Of a DNA stretch of 64,000 nucleotides, positions 8,501 to 17,352 are shown piece after piece (position 1 is the stretch's first letter; each line of letters begins with the position of its first letter). The DNA is from JAWCNN01 sp038848005. GTDB lineage: Archaea; Thermoproteota; Bathyarchaeia; Bathyarchaeales; Bathycorpusculaceae. The position numbers were made by a program, and so were the translations under genes. The DNA is taken from NCBI GenBank assembly GCA_038848005.1, contig JAWCNZ010000001.1, positions 105,029-169,028 on the forward strand. Direction: 5' to 3'. Below the pieces are notes generated by a model. The model worked only from the letters and a program-made list of their open reading frames with translations, was not told where the DNA came from and did no database searches.

Positions 8501-8665
8501 TTACCGTTGCATAAGAGGAAATTCGTTTCCACATTTTGGGCATTTAGCCATTTCGCAATGCACGGAAGAGGGGCATCCTGAACAAGCGAATGCTCTGCCA
8601 TAAGTTATATCGAATGGAAATCCACATTTTGGACATTTCACCAAGCGTTTCGATTGCGTTTTCAT
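8501..8665 (-). CDS. Small double zinc-ribbon protein (54 residues)
   Basis: Short ORF read directly from the minus strand, ATG at 8665 to TAA at 8501. The protein has eight cysteines: KCPKCG (11, 14), CSGC (28, 31), C37, and KCPKCG (42, 45), with His36 beside them. The pattern suits one or two zinc-binding knuckles, and the charged N-terminus is typical of small archaeal zinc proteins. It lies 83 nt upstream of the membrane-protein gene on the same strand. Function is unknown; a nucleic-acid-binding or partner-docking role is a guess. Confidence 0.62.
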   Translation of the reverse strand: MKTQSKRLVKCPKCGFPFDITYGRAFACSGCPSSVHCEMAKCPKCGNEFPLMQR

Positions 8666-8813
8666 TTATTTTTCGCCTTTTCTAAATCATTGTCCAACAA
8701 AACTTAAACTTTTCTGGAAATTTGGCAGTTATTTTCGAAAATTTTAAACCCCTAAAAGTATAAGTACCATGGCTAAGATATAACTTACCTAAACAGCACT
8801 TTGGGAACAGAAA

Positions 8814-9797
8814 ATGCAAAAGGCAAGCAAAAGTGAACGTCTAGAGCTTTATAAAAACCTTGATGTGCAAGCTTTCCTAAACAAGTTTTTAAGCGGTGAA
8901 ATAAGCGAGCTTGAACCCATTTATGACTTGAAAATGGGCTACCGTTATCCATTGGTGGAAGATATTCTCGGCGACGTTTCAAAAGTGGAACCTTTCTTAA
9001 ATAAGCTTTTTATGGCTGGCATACTTGAAAAAAAGCTTTATGACAAGGTTATTCACTGTCCAAAATGCGGTTCCGCAGACGTTTCCGTCCACTATTGTTG
9101 TCCCTACTGTAAATCCTTTAACATCCAAAGAAGCGCCTTAATAGAACATGTAAAATGCGGTTATATGGATGTTGAAGAAAACTTTGAGGAAAACGATAAG
9201 CTTGTTTGTCCAAAATGCCGCGAAGAACTGCGTAAAGTTGATGTTGATTATAGAAAAGCGGGAACGTGGTGCACATGCAAAGAATGCGAAAAAAGCTTTG
9301 ACATTCCAGTTGTTGCGCATTTCTGCCGTGGATGCCACACAAACTTCACTTTTGAAGAAGCCCTTATCAAAGACGCTTACGTTTACAGCCTAAACGAAGA
9401 AGTGAAAGGAGAATTGGGCTTAAGCTGGTTTTTGATTACGCCAATAAGAGATTTTCTTACAGAAGCGGGATTTACGGTTGAAAGCAACGCTTTTTTGAAG
9501 GGCAAATCCGGCGCAAACCACATGTTCCACATAATAGCCTACAAAGGCGAAGCCAAACGAAAGGTAATAGTGATTGATTTAGCGGTTTCCATGGAAAACG
9601 CCGTGACGGAACAGCCTGTAATTGCACTTTTCGCAAAAATATTCGACGTTTCGCCGGAAAGTGCATACCTAATTGCAATTCCAAAAATTAATGAAAATGG
9701 ACTGAAAATGGCTGAGCTGTACAATATTACGGTGGTTGAAGCCAAAAATCAAAAAGAAGTGATAAAAGCCTTAAAAAGCAAAATGAAGCTTAACTGA
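8814..9797 (+). CDS. TackOD1-like zinc-ribbon protein with nuclease-fold-like C-terminus
   Basis: Protein of 327 residues. An N-terminal helical region is followed by a Cys-rich core (about 82-185): CPKCGS, CPYCKS, then IEHVKCGY, CPKCREELRKVDVDY, CTCKEC and CRGC. This order resembles the TackOD1 output domain described from TACK archaea. The C-terminal third (about 210-325) contains GFTVESNAFLKGKSGANH and KVIVIDLAV, reminiscent of restriction-endonuclease-like/Mrr-type folds, but the catalytic residues are not certain. A TATA-like AGTATAAG near 8757 precedes it. A signalling or DNA-associated role is likely; the exact activity is unknown. Confidence 0.7.
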   Translation: MQKASKSERLELYKNLDVQAFLNKFLSGEISELEPIYDLKMGYRYPLVEDILGDVSKVEPFLNKLFMAGILEKKLYDKVIHCPKCGSADVSVHYCCPYCKSFNIQRSALIEHVKCGYMDVEENFEENDKLVCPKCREELRKVDVDYRKAGTWCTCKECEKSFDIPVVAHFCRGCHTNFTFEEALIKDAYVYSLNEEVKGELGLSWFLITPIRDFLTEAGFTVESNAFLKGKSGANHMFHIIAYKGEAKRKVIVIDLAVSMENAVTEQPVIALFAKIFDVSPESAYLIAIPKINENGLKMAELYNITVVEAKNQKEVIKALKSKMKLN

Positions 9798-9799
9798 AC

Positions 9800-11089
9800 T
9801 TAAGGGTTTGAAATTATGGCGATGTTTCCTTTCTCAGTAACAACCTTGACAATGTAATAGTTGTTAGGTATGCCGTCTGAAATGTAAAGTGATGCTGTTT
9901 CTCCTGAATTTATGAAAAAGTCCATGTCGTAACGTTTGTGAAATGTTGAGTTAATAATCCACACGGAAATCACATGTATAGTCGCTGAACTTTTATTTCT
10001 CAATTCAACAGTTAATACAATGCTGGTTTCGTTTCCCCACTCTCCATGCGAGGGTTCAGGCGACGTGTAGTTGCGAACGAAAATCCAATCATAAAACGTG
10101 TCCCTGTTGGCGTTATCCGAATCGCCGATGAGATATAAGTATCCAGAAGTATACGGAAAGAAGCTTATTGCGCTTCTATCTGCGGTAATGTCATAAAACT
10201 CTTGAGAACTACTCCTAATTGATGCTTTATACGTGTGCCAAGTTATTACGTCGCCTGCCGAACCCGAAGGATATGCCCACGTTGTGCTGATTGTTGGAGT
10301 GCTTGTTCCGCCGTCACTTATAAAGTAGAGGTTGCCAACTCTGATTCCACTGTCAAAATCAGCGTTGACTTCACCTCTCATCCTAAATCTCACTTCTATG
10401 TTGGCGGTGAACGTTGAGATAGTTCTTGCCCAAGTCATTTGGTTTCCGCCTTCTCCTCTAAAAGTTCCTCCACTTTCTTGAGCGCTATTAATGGCTGTCC
10501 ATTTTGTTGAGTCAATGACTCCGTCATCGAAGTCGTCGAAAAAAACAAAGGTATTTGTTCCATTTGATATTGAAGTGGCTGAGGGGTTGCCGTAGTATAT
10601 GTAAATGGTTGTTGGAGAATTGTCTAGGTTATCTGTGATTTTAACCCAGAAAATGCCTTGGTTTCCACTTGTATATTCTTCTATCCAATAATTTAAAAGC
10701 GTTGTTCCATCATTTTCGGTAAATCTAACATCGCCGAAATCTGTTCTGCAATGTCCATTAAGGTAAACGTGTTCTCCAATGTCTGTTCCAACTCCATAAT
10801 GAACTGTAATCCTTACCTGATAATTTGTTCCTGCGCCTAAAACATTTCCTATAACATGTGATTTTCTGTAGTTCCATCCACTAAGCCAATCAGCACTTTC
10901 CGTGACGCTGAGAATTTCGATGTTTTCTTGCATTTTTTCCCAGTCTAACTGGTTCATTTGGTAACTCCATAAAATAACGTTTGAAACTATCATCACTATC
11001 AAAATTAGGCTTAACATTACAATTATTACGTTGCTAACGCCCTTTTTCGCTTGCCTAAAGCTTTTAAGAAGCCTTGTAATAGCTTGCAA
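9800..11089 (-). CDS. Large type IV pilin-like protein with DUF2341 domain
   Basis: Has an archaeal class III (prepilin) signal: a basic leader, KKG, then the hydrophobic helix VSNVIIVMLSLILIVMIVS (about 17-38). The mature part carries a DUF2341 domain (about 68-160; WNYRKSHVI, YYGNPSA, FFDDFDDG) and a further beta-rich region. At 429 residues it is far longer than ordinary pilins. It overlaps the 3' end of the small pilin gene by 26 nt and is the last gene of the pilus operon. Probably an extracellular, possibly tip-located or adhesive, minor pilin. Confidence 0.75.
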   Translation of the reverse strand: MQAITRLLKSFRQAKKGVSNVIIVMLSLILIVMIVSNVILWSYQMNQLDWEKMQENIEILSVTESADWLSGWNYRKSHVIGNVLGAGTNYQVRITVHYGVGTDIGEHVYLNGHCRTDFGDVRFTENDGTTLLNYWIEEYTSGNQGIFWVKITDNLDNSPTTIYIYYGNPSATSISNGTNTFVFFDDFDDGVIDSTKWTAINSAQESGGTFRGEGGNQMTWARTISTFTANIEVRFRMRGEVNADFDSGIRVGNLYFISDGGTSTPTISTTWAYPSGSAGDVITWHTYKASIRSSSQEFYDITADRSAISFFPYTSGYLYLIGDSDNANRDTFYDWIFVRNYTSPEPSHGEWGNETSIVLTVELRNKSSATIHVISVWIINSTFHKRYDMDFFINSGETASLYISDGIPNNYYIVKVVTEKGNIAIISNP

Positions 11090-11483
11090 CTTGTGTCCCC
11101 CTTTTCGTTACAACGTTTATGTGGTATAAGCTGTGGGGCGTCCAACCGTAGGAAATGTTAAGCCAACCGTGCCCGTCTATTTCTAAACGGAATGGTTGCG
11201 GAGTGAAGGGTTGCGGTGTACCGTTGACGTAAACCGCCGACACTTCAATTTCGACTTTTCCAACATTGCGAACATAAACGTGAATGTTGCCCGTTGAATT
11301 GTTAAACCAAACATCCTCTATTACGAAACGTTCACCCATTGTTTCACGAAGATTAGTCGTTATAACATAGGTTGCTGTTGTGGCGATTGCCATTGCACCC
11401 ACAGCCACAACCATCAACAAAATATTGCTTAAAACAGGCGTTATAGCCCGCTTGTCCCAAAAAACCGCTTTAAACCTTTTCAT
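11064..11483 (-). CDS. Archaeal type IV pilin
   Basis: Pilin-like protein of 139 residues. The class III signal KRAITPVLSNILLMVVAVGAM contains the prepilin peptidase site and the hydrophobic helix that packs into the filament core; the ITPVLSN form is common in archaeal pilins. The C-terminal half is beta-rich with NST and NIS sequons. It sits directly after the two membrane-platform genes and is probably the major or a core pilin. No prepilin peptidase gene is present in the window. Confidence 0.78.
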   Translation of the reverse strand: MKRFKAVFWDKRAITPVLSNILLMVVAVGAMAIATTATYVITTNLRETMGERFVIEDVWFNNSTGNIHVYVRNVGKVEIEVSAVYVNGTPQPFTPQPFRLEIDGHGWLNISYGWTPHSLYHINVVTKRGTQVASYYKAS

Positions 11484-11496
11484 CGGCTTTTCCTCC

Positions 11497-12324
11497 TTAC
11501 AAGAAAATTTTTAGGGCTACATAGCCACATAACATCATTATTAAGCTGTGTTTTAATCCAGCGTTTATTGTGCCTTCGCCCATTTTTCCCGCTACTAGCC
11601 CTCCGAAAAAGGCTTGGATTATTGTCATGTGAAAGAGTAAGCGTTGCATTTCTTCCGGCGACATAACTGCTTTGGTTGCTCCAAGCGTCGGCAAACTTTC
11701 CACACTTACAAAAAACGACTTAAACAACAGTATAACCGTAAATACGAACACGAAAAACGCCACGTAAATTATTGCAATGTAAGGTCTTGTTCGGTTTCTC
11801 CTTTCTTTGTCAAGCAAAAGCGTTGTCTGTATAAACTTTCCAGTTGGAGCGAAAACCTCTTCTATGCGCCCCCCAGAACGGCTTGCCTCAATTATTAATG
11901 GCACAGTTCTCTGCACAAGCACCGTGTTAGCACGCTTAGCCAAAGCCAAAAGCGCCTCCTCAAAAGTCATGCCCCAAGAAATCTGTGCATTCATTTTCCG
12001 CAACTCAACCGTAAGCGGTCCATAATTCCTTTTTGCGGCTTCTTCCAAAGCTTGAGGAAGTGTCATACCCGTTTCTTCAGCTTGAACTATGCTTCTGAAA
12101 AGGTCGGGTAGATGCTCGTCTATGGCTTTTCTCCATTTATAATCAATATAATTTAAAGTTGTTGGAGGTGAAACGGCAATTACTATGGCGAAAAACACAA
12201 AATCATCAAGAAATTTCGTTCCAAACATTAAATAAGCAATAAGAATCGTGGAAACAGCTGCTGAAACAGATGCGATCCACGCAAATTTTTTAATGCGCTT
12301 TTCTATTTTGGGCATTTTCACCAC
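11497..12324 (-). CDS. TadC/FlaJ-type pilus assembly membrane protein (second half)
   Basis: Type II secretion F-domain protein of 275 residues. Two N-terminal membrane segments precede a cytoplasmic helical domain (about 75-160, DLFRSIVQAEETGMTLPQAL) and two or three C-terminal segments. It overlaps the preceding TadB/TadC-like gene by 7 nt; the two together would form the membrane platform that archaellum systems encode as one FlaJ. It interacts with the ATPase encoded upstream. Confidence 0.82.
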   Translation of the reverse strand: MVKMPKIEKRIKKFAWIASVSAAVSTILIAYLMFGTKFLDDFVFFAIVIAVSPPTTLNYIDYKWRKAIDEHLPDLFRSIVQAEETGMTLPQALEEAAKRNYGPLTVELRKMNAQISWGMTFEEALLALAKRANTVLVQRTVPLIIEASRSGGRIEEVFAPTGKFIQTTLLLDKERRNRTRPYIAIIYVAFFVFVFTVILLFKSFFVSVESLPTLGATKAVMSPEEMQRLLFHMTIIQAFFGGLVAGKMGEGTINAGLKHSLIMMLCGYVALKIFL

Positions 12325-13313
12325 TTCGGCGAAACCGCATCCAAAATTATTAGGAACATTATGGAGCTAATTGGAATTCCAATGTAGGTAAGCAACATCA
12401 AAAGCAAATCTGGGCTTAATCCGCCTAATGCGCCTCCGCCCAGCATCACCATAACCGCAAGCATAATAACAAAAAGCAAAGGTCCAGTTACAAGCAATGC
12501 CACGTAAAACTCCGATAAAACCGAAAGCGTGTCGGAAAACTTGCGTAGGCTTATCCTTTTTAACCGCATGTACTGCCTAGACTTTTCATAAAGGTAAGCG
12601 GCTAAATTGCTTCCTGAATGCACAGTTGAAATAAATCCTTCCAACATTTCACGAAATCTTTCAGAAGACGCCCGCTTCGACGCCTTCTCCAAAGCAGAAA
12701 TTATATCTAAACCAAAAAGGTTCACATCTCTAACGACATTTTTGGCTTCTGTTGAAACAGTCAACGGCGCACTCATGTTCGCCAACGACATGAAAATTTT
12801 TTCTGGAGAAACACCCGCCGCTGTGAGGATCGCCATATAACCAGTTGTGAAGGGCAACTCGTCCTCCAAATCCCTTTTGAATTTGTCTGCACGGTAAATC
12901 GGGTATATGTAAAATCCAATGACCGACGATGCTCCTGCAAATAGGCTTCCGCCCACACCGAACAAAACGGCGGGAACAAGCGGTATCTTAAAGATGAAAA
13001 ACAATGTTGTTGGAACAATGGCGAATGTGGCGCATGAAATCAAAATTGTTATGAAAAGTGTTAGGCTAACGTAAGCCTTAAAGCTGATTTTTAACGTTGA
13101 TTTTTGCAGGTTTAAGTCTAAATCTTTAAAAAGTGGAAGAAACGTGCCTATTTTACTGCCGATGAGTTGGTAAGCTATTATTTGTGGTTCTTTAAAACTC
13201 TGCGGTTCGCCGTTTGATTTAGGCTTTCTTTTTTTCGTTAATTGTGGTTTAAGCTTCAGTTTAAGACCTGTGTAAAGCGTTTTTATTTTTTGGTAGGCTT
13301 TGTTTTCCTTCAT
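12318..13313 (-). CDS. TadB/FlaJ-type pilus assembly membrane protein (first half)
   Basis: Second F-domain platform protein, 331 residues. A basic N-terminus (about 1-60) is followed by two membrane helices, the cytoplasmic domain (LEDELPFTTGYMAILTAAG) and C-terminal helices. The ATG at 13313 overlaps the ATPase stop codon as ATGA, which fixes the start; an upstream in-frame extension would lie inside the ATPase gene. Co-translated with the ATPase and the second platform gene. Confidence 0.82.
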   Translation of the reverse strand: MKENKAYQKIKTLYTGLKLKLKPQLTKKRKPKSNGEPQSFKEPQIIAYQLIGSKIGTFLPLFKDLDLNLQKSTLKISFKAYVSLTLFITILISCATFAIVPTTLFFIFKIPLVPAVLFGVGGSLFAGASSVIGFYIYPIYRADKFKRDLEDELPFTTGYMAILTAAGVSPEKIFMSLANMSAPLTVSTEAKNVVRDVNLFGLDIISALEKASKRASSERFREMLEGFISTVHSGSNLAAYLYEKSRQYMRLKRISLRKFSDTLSVLSEFYVALLVTGPLLFVIMLAVMVMLGGGALGGLSPDLLLMLLTYIGIPISSIMFLIILDAVSPKW

Positions 13314-14857
13314 TTTAGTCCAACTCTCGCTTTTTGGAAAACACGGTTTGGATTGGCATAATACTCTCGAATAACGCTTGAAACCTCTATGTAACGGCGA
13401 ATTCCTTTGCGAACCATCCACTCCAAAACCGTTTTTCTGCGGTGTAACTCGTTTCGAATGTCTTCTTCGCTTAAGCCGAACTTTTTCATGTGTCTTTCAA
13501 GGATGGCGCTGTTGCCGGAAAATGTGAAGTTGTCTTCTTTTGGGTTCCACTGGAAAATATCTTGGGTTACTATGCTTCTTGTTTTTGGGTTTAACTCTAC
13601 AATTTCGCTTGTTACGTTAACTCTCCTAACGGGTCTTCCACCGATTTCCGTTCTTGCCATAACCATTATGATGTTGGTCATGGCTATCAATGTCTTGGGA
13701 ATGTTCATGGGTTCGGATTGCAAACGGTTTATTACGGCTTCAACCGATTCCGCATGTATTGTGCACATTCCCAAGTGTCCAGTTGCCATGGCTTGAAACA
13801 ACGTGTAGGCTTCTTCCCCTCGGACTTCGCCCACTATAATGTAGTCTGGTCTTTGTCTGACGGCTGCTTTCAACAGGTCAAATAGCGTTATTGCACCGCT
13901 TTTTTTGTCTTCGTATCCAAAACCAAGCCGTACAACGGATGGTATCCAGTTTTCATGTGGAAGGTTAAGCTCTTGCGTGTCTTCTACGCTTACTATCTTC
14001 ATTTCAGGCTTTATAAACATGGATAAGCAGTTTAGCATGGTTGTTTTTCCTGATGCTACACCTCCGGCAACCATGACTGAAGCTCTGTTTTCTATTATAT
14101 ACCATAGGAAAGCAGCCATTTCCGAAGAAAGCGTGTTAAAGGCAATTAAATCCGATATGGTTAATGGGTCAACTCTGAAACGTCTAATGGTGAATGTTGA
14201 GCCTCTTCTTGTTACTTCGTTGCCGTAGGTTAGTTGTATTCGGCTTCCGTCTGGAAGTGAAGCGTCCAAAATTGGCGAGGCTATTGAAATGTTTTTGTTG
14301 GCTAAATAAGCCAAGCGGATTATGAAGGAGTTTAGTTCCGCTTCGTCTTTGAAGATTACGTTTGTGGGTATGGACTCGTAAACTCTGTGCCAAACATAAA
14401 TTGGTATGTTTACGCCGTCCGCTGATATATCCTCGATTAGGTGGTCTTTCATTAAAGGGTCTATTTTTCCGTAGCCTACAAAGTCTCGCACTATGTAATA
14501 TGTTAGTTTGTCAACGACTTCTTCTGGAACTTTTATGCGGTATTTCCTTATTATTTCCCTTGTTTTTTCTTTTAGGTAGTTTTCCGCTTTTTCTCTTGTT
14601 TCTATTTCTTTTAGGTTTACATCCACCTCCTCCATCAAGAAAGCCTTTATTTCTTTTAGTAGCCTCTCCTCTTCCGTGTTAAGTGTTGGTTCTATAACTT
14701 CGTAGCGTGTTTTTTGGGTTTCTGGGTCTTTTATTATTGCGGCGTACGTGTAAGGCTCTTTTATTGGGTAGACTTCTCGGAAAACTGCTGGTTTCTTATC
14801 TTCCTTTGTGGTTATTGTTATTCCCGTCTCTTCTGTGGTTTGGGAGGCTTTCTGCAT
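13310..14857 (-). CDS. Type IV pilus/secretion ATPase (TadA/FlaI family)
   Basis: Hexameric motor ATPase for pilus assembly, 515 residues. Walker A is GGVASGKTTMLN (about 268), with the Asp box SVEDTQEL, Walker B-like YIIVGEVRGEEAYTL and the His box MATGHLGMCTIHAES. The N-terminal 100 residues are variable and charged. It is the promoter-proximal gene of a five-gene operon with two platform proteins and two pilins. Absence of archaellum-specific FlaH/FlaF genes favours an adhesion or secretion pilus over a motility filament. Confidence 0.88.
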   Translation of the reverse strand: MQKASQTTEETGITITTKEDKKPAVFREVYPIKEPYTYAAIIKDPETQKTRYEVIEPTLNTEEERLLKEIKAFLMEEVDVNLKEIETREKAENYLKEKTREIIRKYRIKVPEEVVDKLTYYIVRDFVGYGKIDPLMKDHLIEDISADGVNIPIYVWHRVYESIPTNVIFKDEAELNSFIIRLAYLANKNISIASPILDASLPDGSRIQLTYGNEVTRRGSTFTIRRFRVDPLTISDLIAFNTLSSEMAAFLWYIIENRASVMVAGGVASGKTTMLNCLSMFIKPEMKIVSVEDTQELNLPHENWIPSVVRLGFGYEDKKSGAITLFDLLKAAVRQRPDYIIVGEVRGEEAYTLFQAMATGHLGMCTIHAESVEAVINRLQSEPMNIPKTLIAMTNIIMVMARTEIGGRPVRRVNVTSEIVELNPKTRSIVTQDIFQWNPKEDNFTFSGNSAILERHMKKFGLSEEDIRNELHRRKTVLEWMVRKGIRRYIEVSSVIREYYANPNRVFQKARVGLK

Positions 14858-15088
14858 TTTTTCACCGTTGATGCTGTTTTGTTTAGGGTGTGGGGTGTTT
14901 TTCTATTTAATATAGTGTGTCGTGTGTCTTAATAAGTTATATGTACAACTAATCATTAGCCCGCCTAAAACCAAAAACCACAACAAAATTACTTATATCT
15001 CGCCCGTCTCTTCTGCCGTTTCTTCTTCTGCTTCTTCATCCTTTTCTTTTTCCATTTAGCCCGTATTTCCAACACACCCCAAAATTGC

Positions 15089-15709
15089 CTATTCTATCGT
15101 CGCATGCCTACGCTTTAAATCCTCCTCGGTCCTCCCCATCCTATGCATTAACTCAACAACCAAACTATCCAAAAACACCATGCAGTTGTTCTCGAAAATG
15201 CTTCCAAGAGGCGTTAGAGGTTCACGTTCACCCATAATCTGCCTAGCCAAATAATCCTCCTCTCTAGGCCAGCCTCTTTTGGTTCTTCCCTTTATCGTTA
15301 CAATGTGGTCGGCTATTTGACCCAGCTGGGAATCTGGAAAGGATGTGATGGCAATCACTTTTGCGCCTATTTCTTTTGCGGCTGTACTTGCGGTTAAAAC
15401 CATTTTTGTGGCGCCTGTTCCTGAAATGGCAATGAGCAAATCATCCTTTTCAGCTGCTGGCGTGATGGTTTCGCCCAGAAAATAAACGTTAAATCCCAAG
15501 TTCATTAGGCGTAGGGCAAAGGCTCTGGCGACGAATCCGCTTCTCCCCATGCCCACAATAAAGATTTTCTTGTTTTTCGCCTCAAGCAAAAGCTCAATTA
15601 AACCCTCAACTTCTTTCGTGTTAAGCTCTTCGATACAGCGTTTAATGCCTTCAAGGATTTCTTCAGCTGCCTCCTTAAGCATTTTCAACTTTTCAAACTC
15701 CGAACCCAT
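15089..15709 (-). CDS. hxlB: 6-phospho-3-hexuloisomerase
   Basis: SIS-domain isomerase of 206 residues interconverting arabino-3-hexulose-6-phosphate and fructose-6-phosphate in the ribulose monophosphate pathway, which many archaea use to make pentoses. Visible SIS features are IFIVGMGRSGFVARAFALRL (about 49-68), the ISGTGAT phosphate-binding loop (about 95), and a C-terminal LFxD-like segment (VFLDSLVVELM) typical of this family. No hexulose-phosphate synthase (hxlA) gene is adjacent. The gene stands alone between the pilus operon and an ECF transporter operon. Confidence 0.85.
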   Translation of the reverse strand: MGSEFEKLKMLKEAAEEILEGIKRCIEELNTKEVEGLIELLLEAKNKKIFIVGMGRSGFVARAFALRLMNLGFNVYFLGETITPAAEKDDLLIAISGTGATKMVLTASTAAKEIGAKVIAITSFPDSQLGQIADHIVTIKGRTKRGWPREEDYLARQIMGEREPLTPLGSIFENNCMVFLDSLVVELMHRMGRTEEDLKRRHATIE

Positions 15710-15742
15710 ATACTAAAGATGCAAATTAAAAGCCTTATGGTT

Positions 15743-16531
15743 CTATTGCAAACTTTTGAGAATATCGTTTAATGATGGAATTGGAATGTATAGGCGTATG
15801 TAAATTGCCGTTATCAAAATTCCAATGGTTATGGCTGCTAGGACAAAATCGCTTTTATGCATTTTCAGCACATACAAGTTTGTGCGTTTTTTGGTTGCGC
15901 CCCATGCGCGCGATTCCATGGCTTCGGCTAATTCAATGCTTCTTCGAATAGCGCTTACAATTAATGGTATAAGAATTGGAATGTAATTCCTAATTCGCTT
16001 TAGAAAGTTTCCACGTTCAAGCTCCAAACCTCTGGCTTTTTGTGCGTCCATTATTGTTTGGGCTTCTTCAGCTAAAACTGGAACAAAACGCACCGCTGTT
16101 GTAAAGGCAAAACAAAACTCGTATGGTATACGTGTCTGTTCTAGGGCTAAGCCTAAATGGTCCGGCGAAGTTGTCAAAAAGAAAATTGAGAAAGACTCTA
16201 CGAGGACTATGAAACGCAATGTTAACGCAACGGCGTTTTCTAAACTTTCCGTTGGACTGCGCCCTCCAAGATACGCAAAACCAAAGTTCGCCAAGAAGAT
16301 TATGCTGGCTAAAAAGGAGGCTCCACGAATTGAACGAACCCATTCACGTTTAACACCAGCCAAAACAACAAGGGGAATCTGCATAAAGAAAAGCACCATT
16401 AAAGGCAGTAGTTCTCCAAAAATTATTGCGATGGCGAATACGGCGCAGACGTAAAGGAATTTTATTCTTGGATCTAAATTGTGTATTGGCGAGTAAACCC
16501 TTCGGAATTTAAGTCCATTAAAAACGCTCAT
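15743..16531 (-). CDS. ecfT: Energy-coupling factor transporter transmembrane protein EcfT
   Basis: Membrane scaffold of an ECF-type vitamin or metal importer, 262 residues. Five or so hydrophobic segments are present, with the cytoplasmic coupling-helix motifs of the family near MDAQKARGLELERGN (about 170) and AMESRAWG (about 215), matching the Ala-Arg-Gly signatures that contact the ATPases. It follows both ATPase genes with a 4-nt overlap. No substrate-specific S component is found nearby, so the substrate cannot be named. Confidence 0.85.
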   Translation of the reverse strand: MSVFNGLKFRRVYSPIHNLDPRIKFLYVCAVFAIAIIFGELLPLMVLFFMQIPLVVLAGVKREWVRSIRGASFLASIIFLANFGFAYLGGRSPTESLENAVALTLRFIVLVESFSIFFLTTSPDHLGLALEQTRIPYEFCFAFTTAVRFVPVLAEEAQTIMDAQKARGLELERGNFLKRIRNYIPILIPLIVSAIRRSIELAEAMESRAWGATKKRTNLYVLKMHKSDFVLAAITIGILITAIYIRLYIPIPSLNDILKSLQ

Positions 16532-17352
16532 GTCTGCGCCTTCCCTAAAAATTTGAGCAGTATTTCCCTTGCCTCGTAAACGTCAATGACGTTTTTCGGC
16601 AGTTCCAAATCTGACATCTGCAGGAAAATTTGGGTTATCTGCGGCGGAATAATGGATGCTTGAATTAGCACATCTGGGTTTGTAAGGATTTCTTTAGCGT
16701 CGCCGTCTGCAACGATTTTGCCTTCACGCATTAATATAACTCTTGGATTGCATTCAGCAACAAACTCAACATCATGCGTAACAATAATTACGGTTTTTCT
16801 CTGCGTTTTCAACTGCAAAATAAACTGTCTAAGCCTCTCCTTTTGTTGGTAATCCTGCCCTATTGTCGGCTCGTCTAAAATAAGTATTTTGGGGTCCCAA
16901 GCCAAAACCGAGGCGAGGGCTACACGTTTTCTTTCTCCACCGCTCAGCATAAAAGGTGAGGTTTTTCGGTATTGGCTTAATCCCAAAAGGTTTAAAGCCC
17001 AATCAACCCGTTTTTCTATGGTTTCTTCATCAAACCCGAAATTTTTCAGTGCAAAGGCTATTTCAGCCTCAACTGTTTCGCTGAAAAGTTGATGATCTGG
17101 ATTTTGGAAGACAAAGCCCACGTTTCTAGATAGGCTTGCAACACTTGTTTTTGTTGTGTCAATGCCGTTAACATACACTTTTCCCCTTGTTGGTTTAAGC
17201 AGTCCATTAAAATGTTTAACCAAAGTTGTTTTTCCAGCTCCGTTCTGTCCCATTATGGCTACGAACTCGCCTTCTTGGATGGTCAGCGAAACGCCTTTTA
17301 GGGCTTCTACGCCGTTTGGATAGCGGAAATAAACATTTTCAACCCTAATCAT
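16528..17352 (-). CDS. ECF transporter ATP-binding protein EcfA (second)
   Basis: ABC ATPase of 274 residues. Walker A is GQNGAGKTT (about 35), Q-loop FQNPDHQL, signature LSGGERKRVALAS, Walker B ILILDEPTIGQD, and the switch His is in IIVTHD. The DEPTIGQD form and the FQNPDHQLF Q-loop are typical of ECF ATPases. Overlaps the upstream ATPase and the downstream ecfT by 4 nt each, so all three are co-translated and form one module. Confidence 0.88.
   Translation of the reverse strand: MIRVENVYFRYPNGVEALKGVSLTIQEGEFVAIMGQNGAGKTTLVKHFNGLLKPTRGKVYVNGIDTTKTSVASLSRNVGFVFQNPDHQLFSETVEAEIAFALKNFGFDEETIEKRVDWALNLLGLSQYRKTSPFMLSGGERKRVALASVLAWDPKILILDEPTIGQDYQQKERLRQFILQLKTQRKTVIIVTHDVEFVAECNPRVILMREGKIVADGDAKEILTNPDVLIQASIIPPQITQIFLQMSDLELPKNVIDVYEAREILLKFLGKAQT

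Noticed and set aside
8326..8601. 91-codon minus-strand ORF overlapping the membrane protein start
   Set aside because: It conflicts with the zinc-ribbon frame (8501-8665) and the membrane-protein frame, both of which have better sequence character.
14993..15055. 20-codon acidic minus-strand ORF (MEKEKDEEAEEETAEETGEI)
   Set aside because: Low-complexity; shares a 13-nt stretch (CCCGTCTCTTCTG) with the nearby pilus ATPase 5' end, so it is more likely a small partial duplication than a gene. Nothing else was seen in 14858-15088.
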